NCBI GenBank assembly: GCA_903882805.1
Contig: CAIRYK010000032.1
Span: forward strand, 1-64,000
Reading direction: 5' to 3'
Length of the DNA stretch: 64,000 bases
Source: an uncultured Bacteroidota bacterium
GTDB lineage: Bacteria > Bacteroidota > Bacteroidia > Chitinophagales > Chitinophagaceae
Numbering within the stretch: the stretch's first letter is position 1; every line of letters starts with the position of its first letter. A program made the position numbers and the translations under genes. The notes under the pieces were generated by a model that was not told the DNA's origin, did not search any database, and saw only the letters and a program-made list of their open reading frames with translations. Of the stretch, positions 18,082 through 27,830 are shown one piece after another.

Positions 18082-18383
18082 GGCGCTACCGTAGTAAGAA
18101 GTAATACCGTTTGGACATCAAAAATCGCCATTTGGGGATTGTTGTGACCCTACGGGGCGCAGCCTATAAATAATACATTACTCAACTACAAACCTGTAGC
18201 GCCTAGCGGCGCAATGACATGCTTTGGCTCCGAATTTTAATCGATTTCGTATAACGTGTAGCTATTCCCTGTAGGGTAATTTAGCTGACCGTAAATGTAT
18301 CGTAGCGCAATTGCTTACCTGATTGTGCGTGATTGTATGCCAATGATGAACGCTAATAGATGCTACACTTGCAAAGACCCACA
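18082..18383. other. Gene-free spacer with short repeat remnants
   Basis: About 300 bases without a credible gene. It holds several short G/C palindromic scraps, for example TAGCGCCTAGCGGCGC near 18197 and CCCTGTAGGG near 18269, reminiscent of worn intergenic repeats. No promoter is assigned. Confidence 0.35.
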
Positions 18384-18434
18384 AAAACAAAAACGGTACG
18401 TACTGATTATCACAGTGCGTACCGTTTTTGTTTT
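18384..18434. terminator. Long bidirectional terminator between convergent NHL and metalloprotease genes
   Basis: A 21-bp stem with one G-T pair (18384-18404 with 18414-18434) is flanked by A/T-rich arms giving T-runs on both strands. It is placed 17 bases after the metalloprotease stop. Confidence 0.85.
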
Positions 18435-18450
18435 GGGCAGCGCCCATATT

Positions 18451-21400
18451 TTATTTACCTACCACAAATCTATACACACTTTGTTCGTTGCCTGAGCTAA
18501 GCGTAAGTATATACAGACCGTTGGCGAGGTTATCGCCCAGTTTTATTTGTTCATCTATTTTGCCGTTGGTGGTTTTTATTTTAGCGCTATATATGGTTTG
18601 GCCTACCATGTTGGTTACCATCAGGGTGGCAGAGCCATCGTTGTTTGTCCACAATTTGCCATAAAGTCTGAACTCGCCATTGTTGGGGTTCGGCAGCAAG
18701 GTTACGTCGGCCGATGTGCCGGTAGTGAGTATGCCTGCAGGGCTAACATTTATGGTTATACCGGTACTGTATATAGTGCGCGGCGCTGTGCAGGGGTCGC
18801 TGCTTATTACCTGGCAGTTTACTACTTGTCCGTGCGTCAGCGTAGCGGTAATGTATACCGAATTGGTGGCGCCGGTCACCGGCGCGCCGTTTATATACCA
18901 CTGGTAAGACGGAGCTGAACCGGGATGTGTGCAATAGGCTCTAAACGTATCTACCTGGCCGGATACTATGCTCGATTGCGACACCGTAATAGCCAGCGAG
19001 TTGGCCGAGGCCGGCGCAAGATGTAGCGTAGCGGTAGGGCTTGTGGCTATATTGGTGGTCAGGCAGCCTGCATTGCTGTTCATGGTGCAGTACACTCTAT
19101 CGCCCTCTGCAGGAGTATAGCTCAGCGATGGGCCGGTAGCTATAGCCACGCCGTTTTTGTTCCAGGTGTAGGTAGGGGCGCTGCCGCCATACGTAGGGTT
19201 GGCGGTAAGCAATACTGTGCCGCCATTGCATACGGTTGTGCCGGGGGCTGCTATCACGGCCAGTGCAGGTGTGCGCATCGGGCTTATCACCATGTGCCGT
19301 TGGTCGGTAGCGGTATCGGGCATAGCGCAAATATTGCTGCTTACCATTTTGCATTTCACTACATCGCCATTAGCGGGTGTGTAAACAAAAGTAAGACCGG
19401 TATATACCAATGCGCCATTAACATACCACATAAGGGCCGGCGAAGAGCCGCCGTTTACGGGAATAGCATTGAAGGTAACAGGGCTTGCAGTGATGCACAA
19501 CATGGTGTCGGGGCTGGCAAGTATAAACACCGACGGCGTTACTACCGGCGCAGGATTTACAACTACGGTTACTGCTGCAGATGTAGCAGCGCAGCCCGAC
19601 GGAGCGCGTTCTTCTATGGTATATACGCCCGGGGTGGTAGTCATGTAGGTAGCGCTGGTAGCTCCAGGTATGTTCACGCCTGCTTTCTTCCACTGGTAGG
19701 TGTAGCCAACGCCTGTGGTAGCGCTGAGCGGGGCCGTTGCGCCGGTGCACATAGTTACTGTGCCCGATGGCGTAATAACCGGCGTAAACGGCACTGAAAC
19801 GCTCACGGGCACATATGCGCTTTCCTGACAAGCGAATGCATTGGTAACGGTATAGCTTATGGTAGGCGTGCCTAATGCCACGCCGGTTACCAATCCGCCG
19901 CTCACTGTTGCCAGCGTTATGTCGCTACTGCTCCATGTGCCGCCCGGCGTTGCGTTGGCAAGGGTCGTGGTAAGGCCGGGGCAAACGGTAAATGTTCCGG
20001 TTATCGGGCTTACGGTGGGCGTTGGGTTAACGGTTATGTTTTGCGTAGCAGTAGCTATGCCGCAAGGCGTAGCCAGTGTATAGGTAATGGTGGCTGTGCC
20101 GGGGGTATTGCCCGTTACTGCGCCTGTTAGCAAGGTTACGCTGGCAACGGTTGGTGCGCTACTGCTCCATGTGCCGCCGGGCGATGCATCGGTAAACGGC
20201 AAAGTAAGTCCTTCGCACAGCGCCACAGCTCCAACAATAGGCGCTGTAGTGGCCGATGTAACGTTGATAATAGTAGTGGCTATGCAACCTGTGGCCAGCG
20301 AGTAAGTAATAGTAGCTGTGCCCAACGCCAAACCAGATACTACGCCCGAACCGGGAGTAACAGGCGCTATGGCTGGAGCGCTGCTGGTCCATGTGCCGCC
20401 GGGCACTGCGTTGCTAAGTGTAGTTGTGGCCGTAATACATACCAGCGAGCTACCTGTGATAGCCGATGGCGCAGACAGTACTGTAACGTTTGCGGTGGTG
20501 TAGCAGCCTGCTGCAATGGTATAGCTTATGGTAGTAATGCCTGCAAGTACGCCGGTAGCTATGCCTGTAGTGAGGCCTACAAAGGCTACGCCGGGTATAG
20601 AGCTGCTCCATGTGCCACCGGGCACTGTGTTGCTCATTATTGCCGCCGACCCCTCGCATAATGTTGCAGGGCCGCTGATAGCTGAAGGCAAAGGAGTAAC
20701 TGTAAATGGCAGCGCTGCATAGCAGCCGGTAGGTAGCGTATAAGATATAGCTGTGCCGCCGGGAGTTATGCCGGTTACAATGCCGGTTGCAGAGCCTACG
20801 GTAGCTATTGCGGTGTTGCCGCTGGTCCAGGCGCCTCCGGGTGTGGCGTCGGTAAGGGTTGTAGTAAAGCCTATACATTGCAGGCTTGCCCCGCTAATGG
20901 CTGCAGGTGTAAGATTTACAGAAAGTGTGCGCGATACCGAGCAACCTGTGCCAAGCGAATATACAATAGTTGTTGTACCGGGCAGTAGGCCAGTGGCAGC
21001 GCCGGTAGTAACGTCAATACTCGCAATAGTAGTTGCCGACGATGTCCATGTTCCGCCGGGTACGCTATTGCCCAGACCTACGGTTGCGCCCTGGCATACT
21101 GCTGTGGCTCCGGTTATTGGTCCGGGTGTAGGGTTCACGTTCAGAGTAGCTATCGCGTAGCAGCCTGTAGGCATAATGTAGGAAATATTGGTAACACCCA
21201 CAGATACGCCGGTTGCTATCCCGGTGCCGGCGCCTACCGTGGCAATACCTGTAAACTGTGAGCTCCATGCTCCGCCTCCCGTAGCATCGGTGAGCGCCGT
21301 AGTAGCGCCTACGCATACGTTCAGCGATCCGGCGATAGCAGCAGGGGTGATGTTGACAGTAATTACTCTCGTTGCCATACAACCAGAGGGCATTGCATAC

Positions 21401-23736
21401 GATATGGTTGTTGTGCCTGCTGAAACGCCTGTAACATCGCCGGATGAAGCATCAATGGTAGCCACAGCAAGGTTGCCGCTGCTCCATGCCCCTCCGGGCA
21501 TCGCATTGGCTTCTGTTGTTACAGCCCCCACACATACCGATGCGGCGCCGGTAATGGCGCCCGGCGTAGGGTTCACCGTTATCTCCACTGTGGCGCTGCA
21601 GCCTGTGGGCAATACATAATCTATTGTTGAAGTGCCAAGGCTAACTCCATTGACAACGCCGCTCGTTGAGCCTATTGTAGCCACACCGGGTACAGAACTG
21701 CTCCACGTGCCCCCTGTAATAGCGTTGGTAAGCGTATTGGCACGACCAAGGCAAGCATTGAGCGAGCCAGAGAAAGTACCCGGCAATGGATTGATGGTAG
21801 CAACTTTTACTGCGCTGCAACCCGTGCTGATGGTGTAGGTAATAAGCGATGTGCCTGCCGATACGCCGGTAACAACGCCCGATACCGAACCAATGGTGGC
21901 TACAGCCAAATTGCCGCTAAACCATGTACCGCCGGGCATAGGATCGGTAAGGGTAACAGATGCGCCAACACACATACGCGGCGTGCCCACAATGTCGCTC
22001 ACGGGCGATATATAAGCAGCGCCTATGCCTACTGCATACCAGGCATTGGTAACTGCTACTTCTTGCGGTGAGCAAAGTCCGTAAAGCAAAATAGTAGTGT
22101 TGATAGATGCTGTGCGCAGGGCAGGATAGTCGGAAGTGCTCGACAACACCAGTTCTGTTTGGTAAAGTATGTTACCTGCATCTGCAAAGCCAAGTCCGGT
22201 TACAGAATATGTACTGCCTATATCGTTTGTGCCCGATCCTCCGTTGGTTATCAGGTAGTACCATTTGTTCATCACGCCGCTGTTGTTATGCACGCCGCAC
22301 TGATCGTTGCCGCCGGTAGGTGTACAGGCGATAACAGAAAACCAGTTAACACCATGCCATGTATCTGGCTGGCCTCTTAGCTTCGGGAAGTCCATGCGGC
22401 GCAATGGTGTGCCGCAGTCTATTTCTTCGCCTATTTCCCAAATGCGTTTTGTTACCGCGTCTGTTTCCAGCGGATTGGCATAGTTTTCTATTGTTGCGCC
22501 CCAGCAGTCGCTGAATGCTTCATTAATAGCTCCCGGCTCACTTTCGTATATAAGATTGCAGGTAGCTTCGCATACGCCATGGCCAATTTCATGTGCGGTT
22601 ACATCTAAGCTCATCAATGGAGTAAAACCCGAGCTACAGCCCGAGCCGTCGCCATAAGTCATTTCTGTGCCATCCCAGAAAGCGTTATTGAAGTTGTTGC
22701 TGTAGTGTATGTATTGTAGCAATATACCGTCAAGATCGTCCCAGCTATGGCGTCCTTGCACGGTTAGCCAATAGTCATACACTGCGGCTCCCGCCCAGTG
22801 CGCATCTATTGCTACAGAGTCGCGTGTGGTTATAGGCCAAGTGTTAGTGTTGCTGGTTATGTCTGTAGAAGCGCCATAGCTGGTGCCATTGTGCATATCA
22901 AGGGTATGCACGCCATTGCCGCGGGTAGAGTCGTACAACACATAGGTTGGGCCTGTATTGGCCGACTGGAAACTTACCGTTCCGCTATATCTCGATCTGC
23001 CTGTTGCAGCTGTGTGTCGAATCATCGGGTTTGAATACAATATTTTGCCGGTTACTGCATCCACAAATACCTTTTGGCGGCTCAGCGGCTCATGTGCATA
23101 TATATCGAACGACCATGCAAGGTGCGCTATTCTGTCGCCTATACCGTTTTGATAGTCTTCTATCCACGCCAGTTTGCCGGCGGGCTTGTAGGTAGTATCG
23201 GGTTTGCCATAGCGTTGTTTTATCATGGCCTCCTCGCTGGGTATATCCCATTTATAGAGTTGCGCGCCCACTTTCTTCAATGCTTTCGCAAATGCGTCGC
23301 GCTCGCTGATAACGGGTGTGGCAGATGGGTTATTGGCAAATGTGTAGTAGTTGCCAGTCATAAAAGCAACTGTACCGTTTTTGCAAGAGAGGGTAAAGCT
23401 GCCGTATTCGGTCTTTATATCTTTGTAGTATTGGTAGTACCGCTTGGCTACAATGCCTTGCTTGGTTTTTGTAGTACTCGTCAGCTGCATTTTATTGTTC
23501 ACGCCGTCAGCGCCCAGATACCTTGCAAATAGCTCTTGCGCTTGTTCTTCCTTCCAGCCTGCATTTTCTGTAAATCTTATAGACGTAGGCGTTTGGTCGG
23601 TTTTGTTTCGCTCTATCGACAGTATTTTTTTGTCGGTAACACTCTGTTGGCCATTAGCCGAGAGCCCCGTAAACAATACCAAAACAAAACCGAGTAAACT
23701 GGTGTATTTTGTAAGATGCTTTCTGGAAAACTGCAT
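18451..23736 (-). CDS. Thermolysin-like (M4) metalloprotease with ten tandem Ig-like repeats and T9SS sorting domain
   Basis: The product is 1761 residues. In order: a signal peptide (LLGFVLVLFTGLSANGQ), an FTP/PepSY-type propeptide (about 30-240), and an M4 catalytic domain with zinc site HEIGH near residue 381 and the third ligand in EPGAINEAFSDCWG. Next come ten tandem repeats of about 73 residues (about 584-1314; signature CVGAxxxLTxAxPGGxWSSxxxxxATI...GxxTISYxxxTGC) and three or four further Ig-like modules. The end is a T9SS sorting domain (LLPNPNNGEF, then MVGQTIY and LANGLYILTL). A secreted, surface-held endopeptidase is the expected role. The ATG at 23736 is preferred over the upstream TTG. 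The repeats match the partial gene at 2-1582. Confidence 0.92.
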   Translation of the reverse strand: MQFSRKHLTKYTSLLGFVLVLFTGLSANGQQSVTDKKILSIERNKTDQTPTSIRFTENAGWKEEQAQELFARYLGADGVNNKMQLTSTTKTKQGIVAKRYYQYYKDIKTEYGSFTLSCKNGTVAFMTGNYYTFANNPSATPVISERDAFAKALKKVGAQLYKWDIPSEEAMIKQRYGKPDTTYKPAGKLAWIEDYQNGIGDRIAHLAWSFDIYAHEPLSRQKVFVDAVTGKILYSNPMIRHTAATGRSRYSGTVSFQSANTGPTYVLYDSTRGNGVHTLDMHNGTSYGASTDITSNTNTWPITTRDSVAIDAHWAGAAVYDYWLTVQGRHSWDDLDGILLQYIHYSNNFNNAFWDGTEMTYGDGSGCSSGFTPLMSLDVTAHEIGHGVCEATCNLIYESEPGAINEAFSDCWGATIENYANPLETDAVTKRIWEIGEEIDCGTPLRRMDFPKLRGQPDTWHGVNWFSVIACTPTGGNDQCGVHNNSGVMNKWYYLITNGGSGTNDIGSTYSVTGLGFADAGNILYQTELVLSSTSDYPALRTASINTTILLYGLCSPQEVAVTNAWYAVGIGAAYISPVSDIVGTPRMCVGASVTLTDPMPGGTWFSGNLAVATIGSVSGVVTGVSAGTSLITYTISTGCSAVKVATINPLPGTFSGSLNACLGRANTLTNAITGGTWSSSVPGVATIGSTSGVVNGVSLGTSTIDYVLPTGCSATVEITVNPTPGAITGAASVCVGAVTTEANAMPGGAWSSGNLAVATIDASSGDVTGVSAGTTTISYAMPSGCMATRVITVNITPAAIAGSLNVCVGATTALTDATGGGAWSSQFTGIATVGAGTGIATGVSVGVTNISYIMPTGCYAIATLNVNPTPGPITGATAVCQGATVGLGNSVPGGTWTSSATTIASIDVTTGAATGLLPGTTTIVYSLGTGCSVSRTLSVNLTPAAISGASLQCIGFTTTLTDATPGGAWTSGNTAIATVGSATGIVTGITPGGTAISYTLPTGCYAALPFTVTPLPSAISGPATLCEGSAAIMSNTVPGGTWSSSIPGVAFVGLTTGIATGVLAGITTISYTIAAGCYTTANVTVLSAPSAITGSSLVCITATTTLSNAVPGGTWTSSAPAIAPVTPGSGVVSGLALGTATITYSLATGCIATTIINVTSATTAPIVGAVALCEGLTLPFTDASPGGTWSSSAPTVASVTLLTGAVTGNTPGTATITYTLATPCGIATATQNITVNPTPTVSPITGTFTVCPGLTTTLANATPGGTWSSSDITLATVSGGLVTGVALGTPTISYTVTNAFACQESAYVPVSVSVPFTPVITPSGTVTMCTGATAPLSATTGVGYTYQWKKAGVNIPGATSATYMTTTPGVYTIEERAPSGCAATSAAVTVVVNPAPVVTPSVFILASPDTMLCITASPVTFNAIPVNGGSSPALMWYVNGALVYTGLTFVYTPANGDVVKCKMVSSNICAMPDTATDQRHMVISPMRTPALAVIAAPGTTVCNGGTVLLTANPTYGGSAPTYTWNKNGVAIATGPSLSYTPAEGDRVYCTMNSNAGCLTTNIATSPTATLHLAPASANSLAITVSQSSIVSGQVDTFRAYCTHPGSAPSYQWYINGAPVTGATNSVYITATLTHGQVVNCQVISSDPCTAPRTIYSTGITINVSPAGILTTGTSADVTLLPNPNNGEFRLYGKLWTNNDGSATLMVTNMVGQTIYSAKIKTTNGKIDEQIKLGDNLANGLYILTLSSGNEQSVYRFVVGK

Positions 23737-23917
23737 AAAAAACAATAAAATTGAGGTGAAAGTTGGTGTGAACAGATATTTAACAAAGTTAACTTCTTTA
23801 TGTTATCGGTGTTAATGCCGTTCATAAAAAAAGAGCCTAATAATATTAATGTCAGAGAGAATACTAATTTTTAGTTACAATTTGTTTGCGGTGGCGTTTA
23901 AGTTGATTGAGTTGCAC

Positions 23918-23955
23918 AAAAAAATACCCCAATAGTTAATAAAACTATTGGGGTA
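23918..23955 (-). terminator. Intrinsic terminator of the mutY-ssb-gldE side
   Basis: A perfect 11-bp stem (23925-23935 with 23945-23955, TACCCCAATAG and its complement) is followed on the minus strand by seven T residues. It ends gldE transcription directly, separating it from the metalloprotease gene. Confidence 0.9.
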
Positions 23956-23980
23956 GGGTGGGATTATGAAATATTTACTA

Positions 23981-25420
23981 CTAATACTCTTCTTCTTCTA
24001 CGGGTGGATTGATGGTAACCTTTACACGCTGGATACGCATTTTTTCAATTTCTAATACAGTAAAGGTGTACTGCTGAAAAGTAACAGTTTCGTTTACTGC
24101 TGCAAATTTGCCAGATATTTCTATGATTAGTCCGGCCAGCGAATCGCTTTCGCCGCGTACGGCGTCAAATATGTCTGATGGTACGCCCAATACCCTGCAC
24201 ACATCATTGATGAGTGTTTTGCCTTCAAATACAAAGTTGTTATCGTCTATTTTTTTGAAATTGAGGTCGTCTTCATCAAATTCATCCTTAATGTCGCCGA
24301 TGATTTCTTCCATTATATCCTCGAGCGTAATAATGCCTGACGTGCCGCCAAATTCATCGACTACAATAGCAAAGTGCATGCGTTTTTGCTGAAATTCTTT
24401 GAGCAGGTCTTCAATCAGCTTGCCTTCGTGCACAAAGTAAGCGGCCCGCACCAGTTTATGCCAGTCAAAGTTATCGTTGTCTATATGCGGCAAAAAGTCT
24501 TTGGTGTGTATAACTCCGGCTACCTTATCCAGATTTTCTTTATACACAGGCAAGCGTGAATACCCTACTTCCAGGCAAAATTCCCGCACCTCTGCAAAAG
24601 TCATATCGTAATCTATTGCGCTTACATCCATACGGGTGCGCATCACCTGACGGGCAGATATATTGCCGAACTTAAGTATTCCCTTAAAAATGTTCACCTC
24701 TTCGCGGGTGGCTGTGTGCCCTACTGTAAGTTCTATAGCGTGCTCAAAATCTTTGTTGCTGATGTTTTTGTTGGTTTTTGACCCCATTTTGCCCTCAATG
24801 AAAGTGGTAGAGTTTACCAACAGTCTGCTAATTGGGTTGAAAATACTCATCAGCGCCTTGATGAATGGCGCTGCAAACAATGCCATCCGCAAGTTGTTTT
24901 GAGTTGCATATACTTTGGGCAAAACCTCGCCAAAAAGCACCAATAAAAATGTAACGCAAACAACCTGAATAAGAAATGAAACAATCATATTAATGTCGCT
25001 GGATAGCATAGAGCTAACCAGAACATTGGTGGTAATAACGATGCCAATATTGATAAAGTTGTTGGATACTAGTATGGTAGCTAGTAGCATTTTGGGGTGT
25101 TCCAGTAGCTGTGTGGCTATACGCGAACTTGGTTTTTCACTGGTTTTCAGGTAGTTTACATCTTTGGCCGCCATTGAAAAAAAGGCGGTCTCCGCTCCGG
25201 CTATTATAGCCGACATAAGGAGCAGTATAAGTACAACTATGATTAGTATGGTGGCGTTTTGCGCAGAAAAAGTGGTTGCAGCCTGCAACAATAGGTGTAA
25301 GTGATTCGTATCGCCTTCAGTACTTTCCAAGGTGTTTAAAGTTTGGTGATTGCCCAAAATTAAAAAAGGAAAAGAAACATTGGTAACTTTTCCGGTTTTT
25401 AAAAAATAAAAAATATGCAT
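23981..25420 (-). CDS. gldE: Gliding motility-associated protein GldE (CNNM/CorC-type)
   Basis: The product is 479 residues. It has a hydrophobic DUF21/CNNM region (about 50-220, motif IIAGAETAFFSM), a CBS pair (about 260-375, VMRTRMDVSAID and VVDEFGGTSGIITLEDIMEEIIGDI) and a CorC/HlyC domain (about 390-475). This is the general CNNM/CorC plan of Mg/Co efflux proteins. The gene order mutY, ssb, then this gene is the one described for gldE in gliding Bacteroidota, which is why I name it so. Its ATG overlaps the ssb stop as TAATG, so translation is coupled. gldD, often next to gldE, is not downstream. Confidence 0.85.
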   Translation of the reverse strand: MHIFYFLKTGKVTNVSFPFLILGNHQTLNTLESTEGDTNHLHLLLQAATTFSAQNATILIIVVLILLLMSAIIAGAETAFFSMAAKDVNYLKTSEKPSSRIATQLLEHPKMLLATILVSNNFINIGIVITTNVLVSSMLSSDINMIVSFLIQVVCVTFLLVLFGEVLPKVYATQNNLRMALFAAPFIKALMSIFNPISRLLVNSTTFIEGKMGSKTNKNISNKDFEHAIELTVGHTATREEVNIFKGILKFGNISARQVMRTRMDVSAIDYDMTFAEVREFCLEVGYSRLPVYKENLDKVAGVIHTKDFLPHIDNDNFDWHKLVRAAYFVHEGKLIEDLLKEFQQKRMHFAIVVDEFGGTSGIITLEDIMEEIIGDIKDEFDEDDLNFKKIDDNNFVFEGKTLINDVCRVLGVPSDIFDAVRGESDSLAGLIIEISGKFAAVNETVTFQQYTFTVLEIEKMRIQRVKVTINPPVEEEEY

Positions 25421-25872
25421 TAAAATGGCGGTTCATCCTTCATCAGGTTGCCCGGCCCAACTCTGTTTTCAAAATTAGCTTCCGGAAAACCGCCCGGTTC
25501 ATGTCCCGGAGCATCGTTAACCGTCAGGTCTGTATGTTCTTTTCGTTTGTCCAGCATTACCAGATTGTCGCCTAGTATCTCTGTGCTCAAGCGTTTGTTT
25601 TTGTCTTTGTCCTCCCAACTTCTGGTGCGTATACGCCCTTCTATATACACCAAACTGCCTTTGTGCAGGTATTTTTGCGCCAGTTCGGCCAGGCCGCGCC
25701 ACAATACTACTGTGTGCCATTCTGTTTGCGATACCAGATTCCCGCTTCTATCTTTATACGATTCTGTTGTGGCCAGGGGAAACTTAGCCACAGCAATATT
25801 ACCCTCCAGGTATTGCAAATCGGGTTCGCGCCCTATGTTACCAATCAGAACAACTCTGTTTACGCCTCTCAT
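25420..25872 (-). CDS. ssb: Single-stranded DNA-binding protein
   Basis: The product is 150 residues. The N-terminal OB fold begins NRVVLIGNIGREPDL and continues with AVAKFPLATTE, WHTVVLWRGLAE and GSLVYIEGRIRTRSW. A disordered linker leads to an acidic tip ending DEPPF, the usual docking site for replication and repair partners. SSB coats single-stranded DNA in replication, recombination and repair. It sits between mutY and gldE, with a one-base overlap into gldE. Confidence 0.95.
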   Translation of the reverse strand: MRGVNRVVLIGNIGREPDLQYLEGNIAVAKFPLATTESYKDRSGNLVSQTEWHTVVLWRGLAELAQKYLHKGSLVYIEGRIRTRSWEDKDKNKRLSTEILGDNLVMLDKRKEHTDLTVNDAPGHEPGGFPEANFENRVGPGNLMKDEPPF

Positions 25873-26097
25873 AGTAGTTTCAAAATTTCAAATAATAAAT
25901 GTTTACGCTATTGAATCCTTACAACCCTCAACAAAAGACTTTACTATTTTACCATTCTGTTTTACCTCTTAATCAGCTCGCTTACTTTTATGATTCTATG
26001 ATACCTCTATCGTTCTTATTGCCTTCTGAAAAAAATTAATTATCGCCATTATCAGCTTTGAAATACATAATAATTCTAACTCATAATGTCTACGTTC

Positions 26098-27174
26098 CTA
26101 AAAGTATAAATTATTTTCAAGAAAAGAAACAACAGTCTTGGGAAAAGCCGTTTTTTTAAGGTCGGCGACGCTCATCCAAACACCTTCCTTTGTTAGCGCC
26201 TGCCACTCTGAGGGGAGTATAACCTTGTAAAATGCTGCTCTAATCAACTGGTGCGTGAGTCGCTGTGTAGATTCGCCAATAGGTATTATTTGGAGGTTGC
26301 CCAATTGCAATGCCGCAATATCGGAGTGGCGCTTTAATTCAGATTGCTTTACCTCTTCATTGGTTTCAATAAGGTAGGGTTGGTGCAGGTTTTCCCAAAT
26401 ATCGTTGCCGGTACGTTTTTCTATCCATATTTGATCATCTTTTGTTAGAAGTATGTAGTTGAAATAACGAGTCCGCACGGTAATCTTTTTGCCTTTCACC
26501 GGCAGCAACGCCACTGTGCCCTGCGCATACGCTGCGCAGCGCGCTTGTAGCGGGCATTCGCTGCAACGCATTTTGCGCGGTGTGCACACCGTGGCGCCAA
26601 GATCCATAATGGCCTGATTGTAGGCTGCGCTATCGTCAGTGTCCATAAGCTTTTGCGCAAGCGAGCCAAACAGGTTCTTACCTATTGTACTATCTATAGG
26701 GTCGGGAATATTAAAATAGCGCGACAATACGCGAAACACATTACCATCTACCACTGCATTGGGTAGCCGGTAGGCAAACGACGCAATCGCGGATGCTGTA
26801 TAAGGGCCAATACCTTTGAGCTGCAGCAAACCCTCGTAAGTGTCGGGAAAACGGCCGTTGAGTTGGTGGGCAATAAAGCGGGCGGTTGCCAGCATATTTT
26901 TGCAACGATTGTAATAGCCCAGTCCCTGCCAAATACGGAATACATCGTTGTCGTCGGCGGCAGCCAAGTCGCTGATGGTAGGGTATGTTTCTGTAAACCT
27001 TAGGTAATAAGGTAGTCCTTGCAAAGCGCGCGTTTGCTGCAATATTACTTCCGACAACCAGATGCGGTAAGGGTCTTGTTCGCTTTTCCATGGCAGGCTA
27101 CGCTCGTTTACGTTGGCATGCCAGTTCATGAGGCTGCGTGTAAAAAATAACTCGTCGGGCTGGGGAGTCGTCAT
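26098..27174 (-). CDS. mutY: A/G-specific adenine DNA glycosylase MutY
   Basis: The product is 358 residues. It has a helix-hairpin-helix LKGIGPYTASAIASFA with the catalytic Asp in VVDGNVFRVLSRYF. The 4Fe-4S cluster ligands are arranged C-x6-C-x2-C-x5-C (CTPRKMRCSECPLQARC). A C-terminal NUDIX-like domain (about 235-350) recognises 8-oxoG. It removes adenine mispaired with 8-oxoguanine. About 225 bases separate it from ssb, so the two may be transcribed apart. The coaE end lies 56 bases upstream. Confidence 0.95.
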   Translation of the reverse strand: MTTPQPDELFFTRSLMNWHANVNERSLPWKSEQDPYRIWLSEVILQQTRALQGLPYYLRFTETYPTISDLAAADDNDVFRIWQGLGYYNRCKNMLATARFIAHQLNGRFPDTYEGLLQLKGIGPYTASAIASFAYRLPNAVVDGNVFRVLSRYFNIPDPIDSTIGKNLFGSLAQKLMDTDDSAAYNQAIMDLGATVCTPRKMRCSECPLQARCAAYAQGTVALLPVKGKKITVRTRYFNYILLTKDDQIWIEKRTGNDIWENLHQPYLIETNEEVKQSELKRHSDIAALQLGNLQIIPIGESTQRLTHQLIRAAFYKVILPSEWQALTKEGVWMSVADLKKTAFPKTVVSFLENNLYF

Positions 27175-27230
27175 CTGGCCTTAAAATTGGTTGGTATTGC
27201 TTCCCGATATAGGGCTGCTGGTCTTTTTAT

Positions 27231-27818
27231 CTATTTTGCTTTGTGAAGCAATGTTGCGTGCAAGTGGAGTACCTGCGGTATCACCGGCGTTTTATCGTCG
27301 TTCACTATAACATAGTCGCACAGTTTCATCTTTTCTTCATCGTTCATTTGCTGGTTCATTATGCTTTCTGCCCGCTCGCGGGTCATTGGGCCACGTTTTA
27401 GTACCCTGTCTATGCGCAAGGGTGCAGGTGCATACACACCTATCATCAGTTCTATTTCTTGTGCCGTTCCCGACTCAAAAAATATGGCAGCTTCTTTTAG
27501 CACATAGGGAGCTTTTTGCTGTATTAACCAGTTTTTGTAATAGCTAACGGTAGCCGGATGCACCAATGCATTTATCTGTTGCAGCTTTTGTGGGTCGTTA
27601 AATATTATAGCGCCTATCTTCTGTCTGTCGGGAACAAGGCCATGGTACGATTCGTTGCCAAGCAGCGCTTTGATCTGTTCAATCAGCGCTTCATCGTGGC
27701 TCATCAGGTATTTAGCAGCATCGTCGGCCTTAAATACAGGTATGCCAAGTGTATTGAACACCTGGCATACTGTAGATTTTCCAGAACCAATGCCTCCCGT
27801 AATACCTACTTGTAGCAT
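27231..27818 (-). CDS. coaE: Dephospho-CoA kinase
   Basis: The product is 195 residues with P-loop GGIGSGKST (residues 8-16), the substrate-binding region ADDAAKYLM and an LVHPATV motif followed by a lid helix. It phosphorylates dephospho-CoA to CoA, the last step of coenzyme A synthesis. The length is normal for the family. It is 12 bases downstream of yajC and read in the same direction. Confidence 0.93.
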   Translation of the reverse strand: MLQVGITGGIGSGKSTVCQVFNTLGIPVFKADDAAKYLMSHDEALIEQIKALLGNESYHGLVPDRQKIGAIIFNDPQKLQQINALVHPATVSYYKNWLIQQKAPYVLKEAAIFFESGTAQEIELMIGVYAPAPLRIDRVLKRGPMTRERAESIMNQQMNDEEKMKLCDYVIVNDDKTPVIPQVLHLHATLLHKAK

Positions 27819-27830
27819 GGCGCTTAGTAA

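Noticed and set aside
18680-21838. Several plus-strand frames and tandem-repeat DNA opposite the metalloprotease
   Set aside because: They come from the 73-residue protein repeats on the minus strand; the repeats are coding and not a CRISPR array (units far too long, no spacers).
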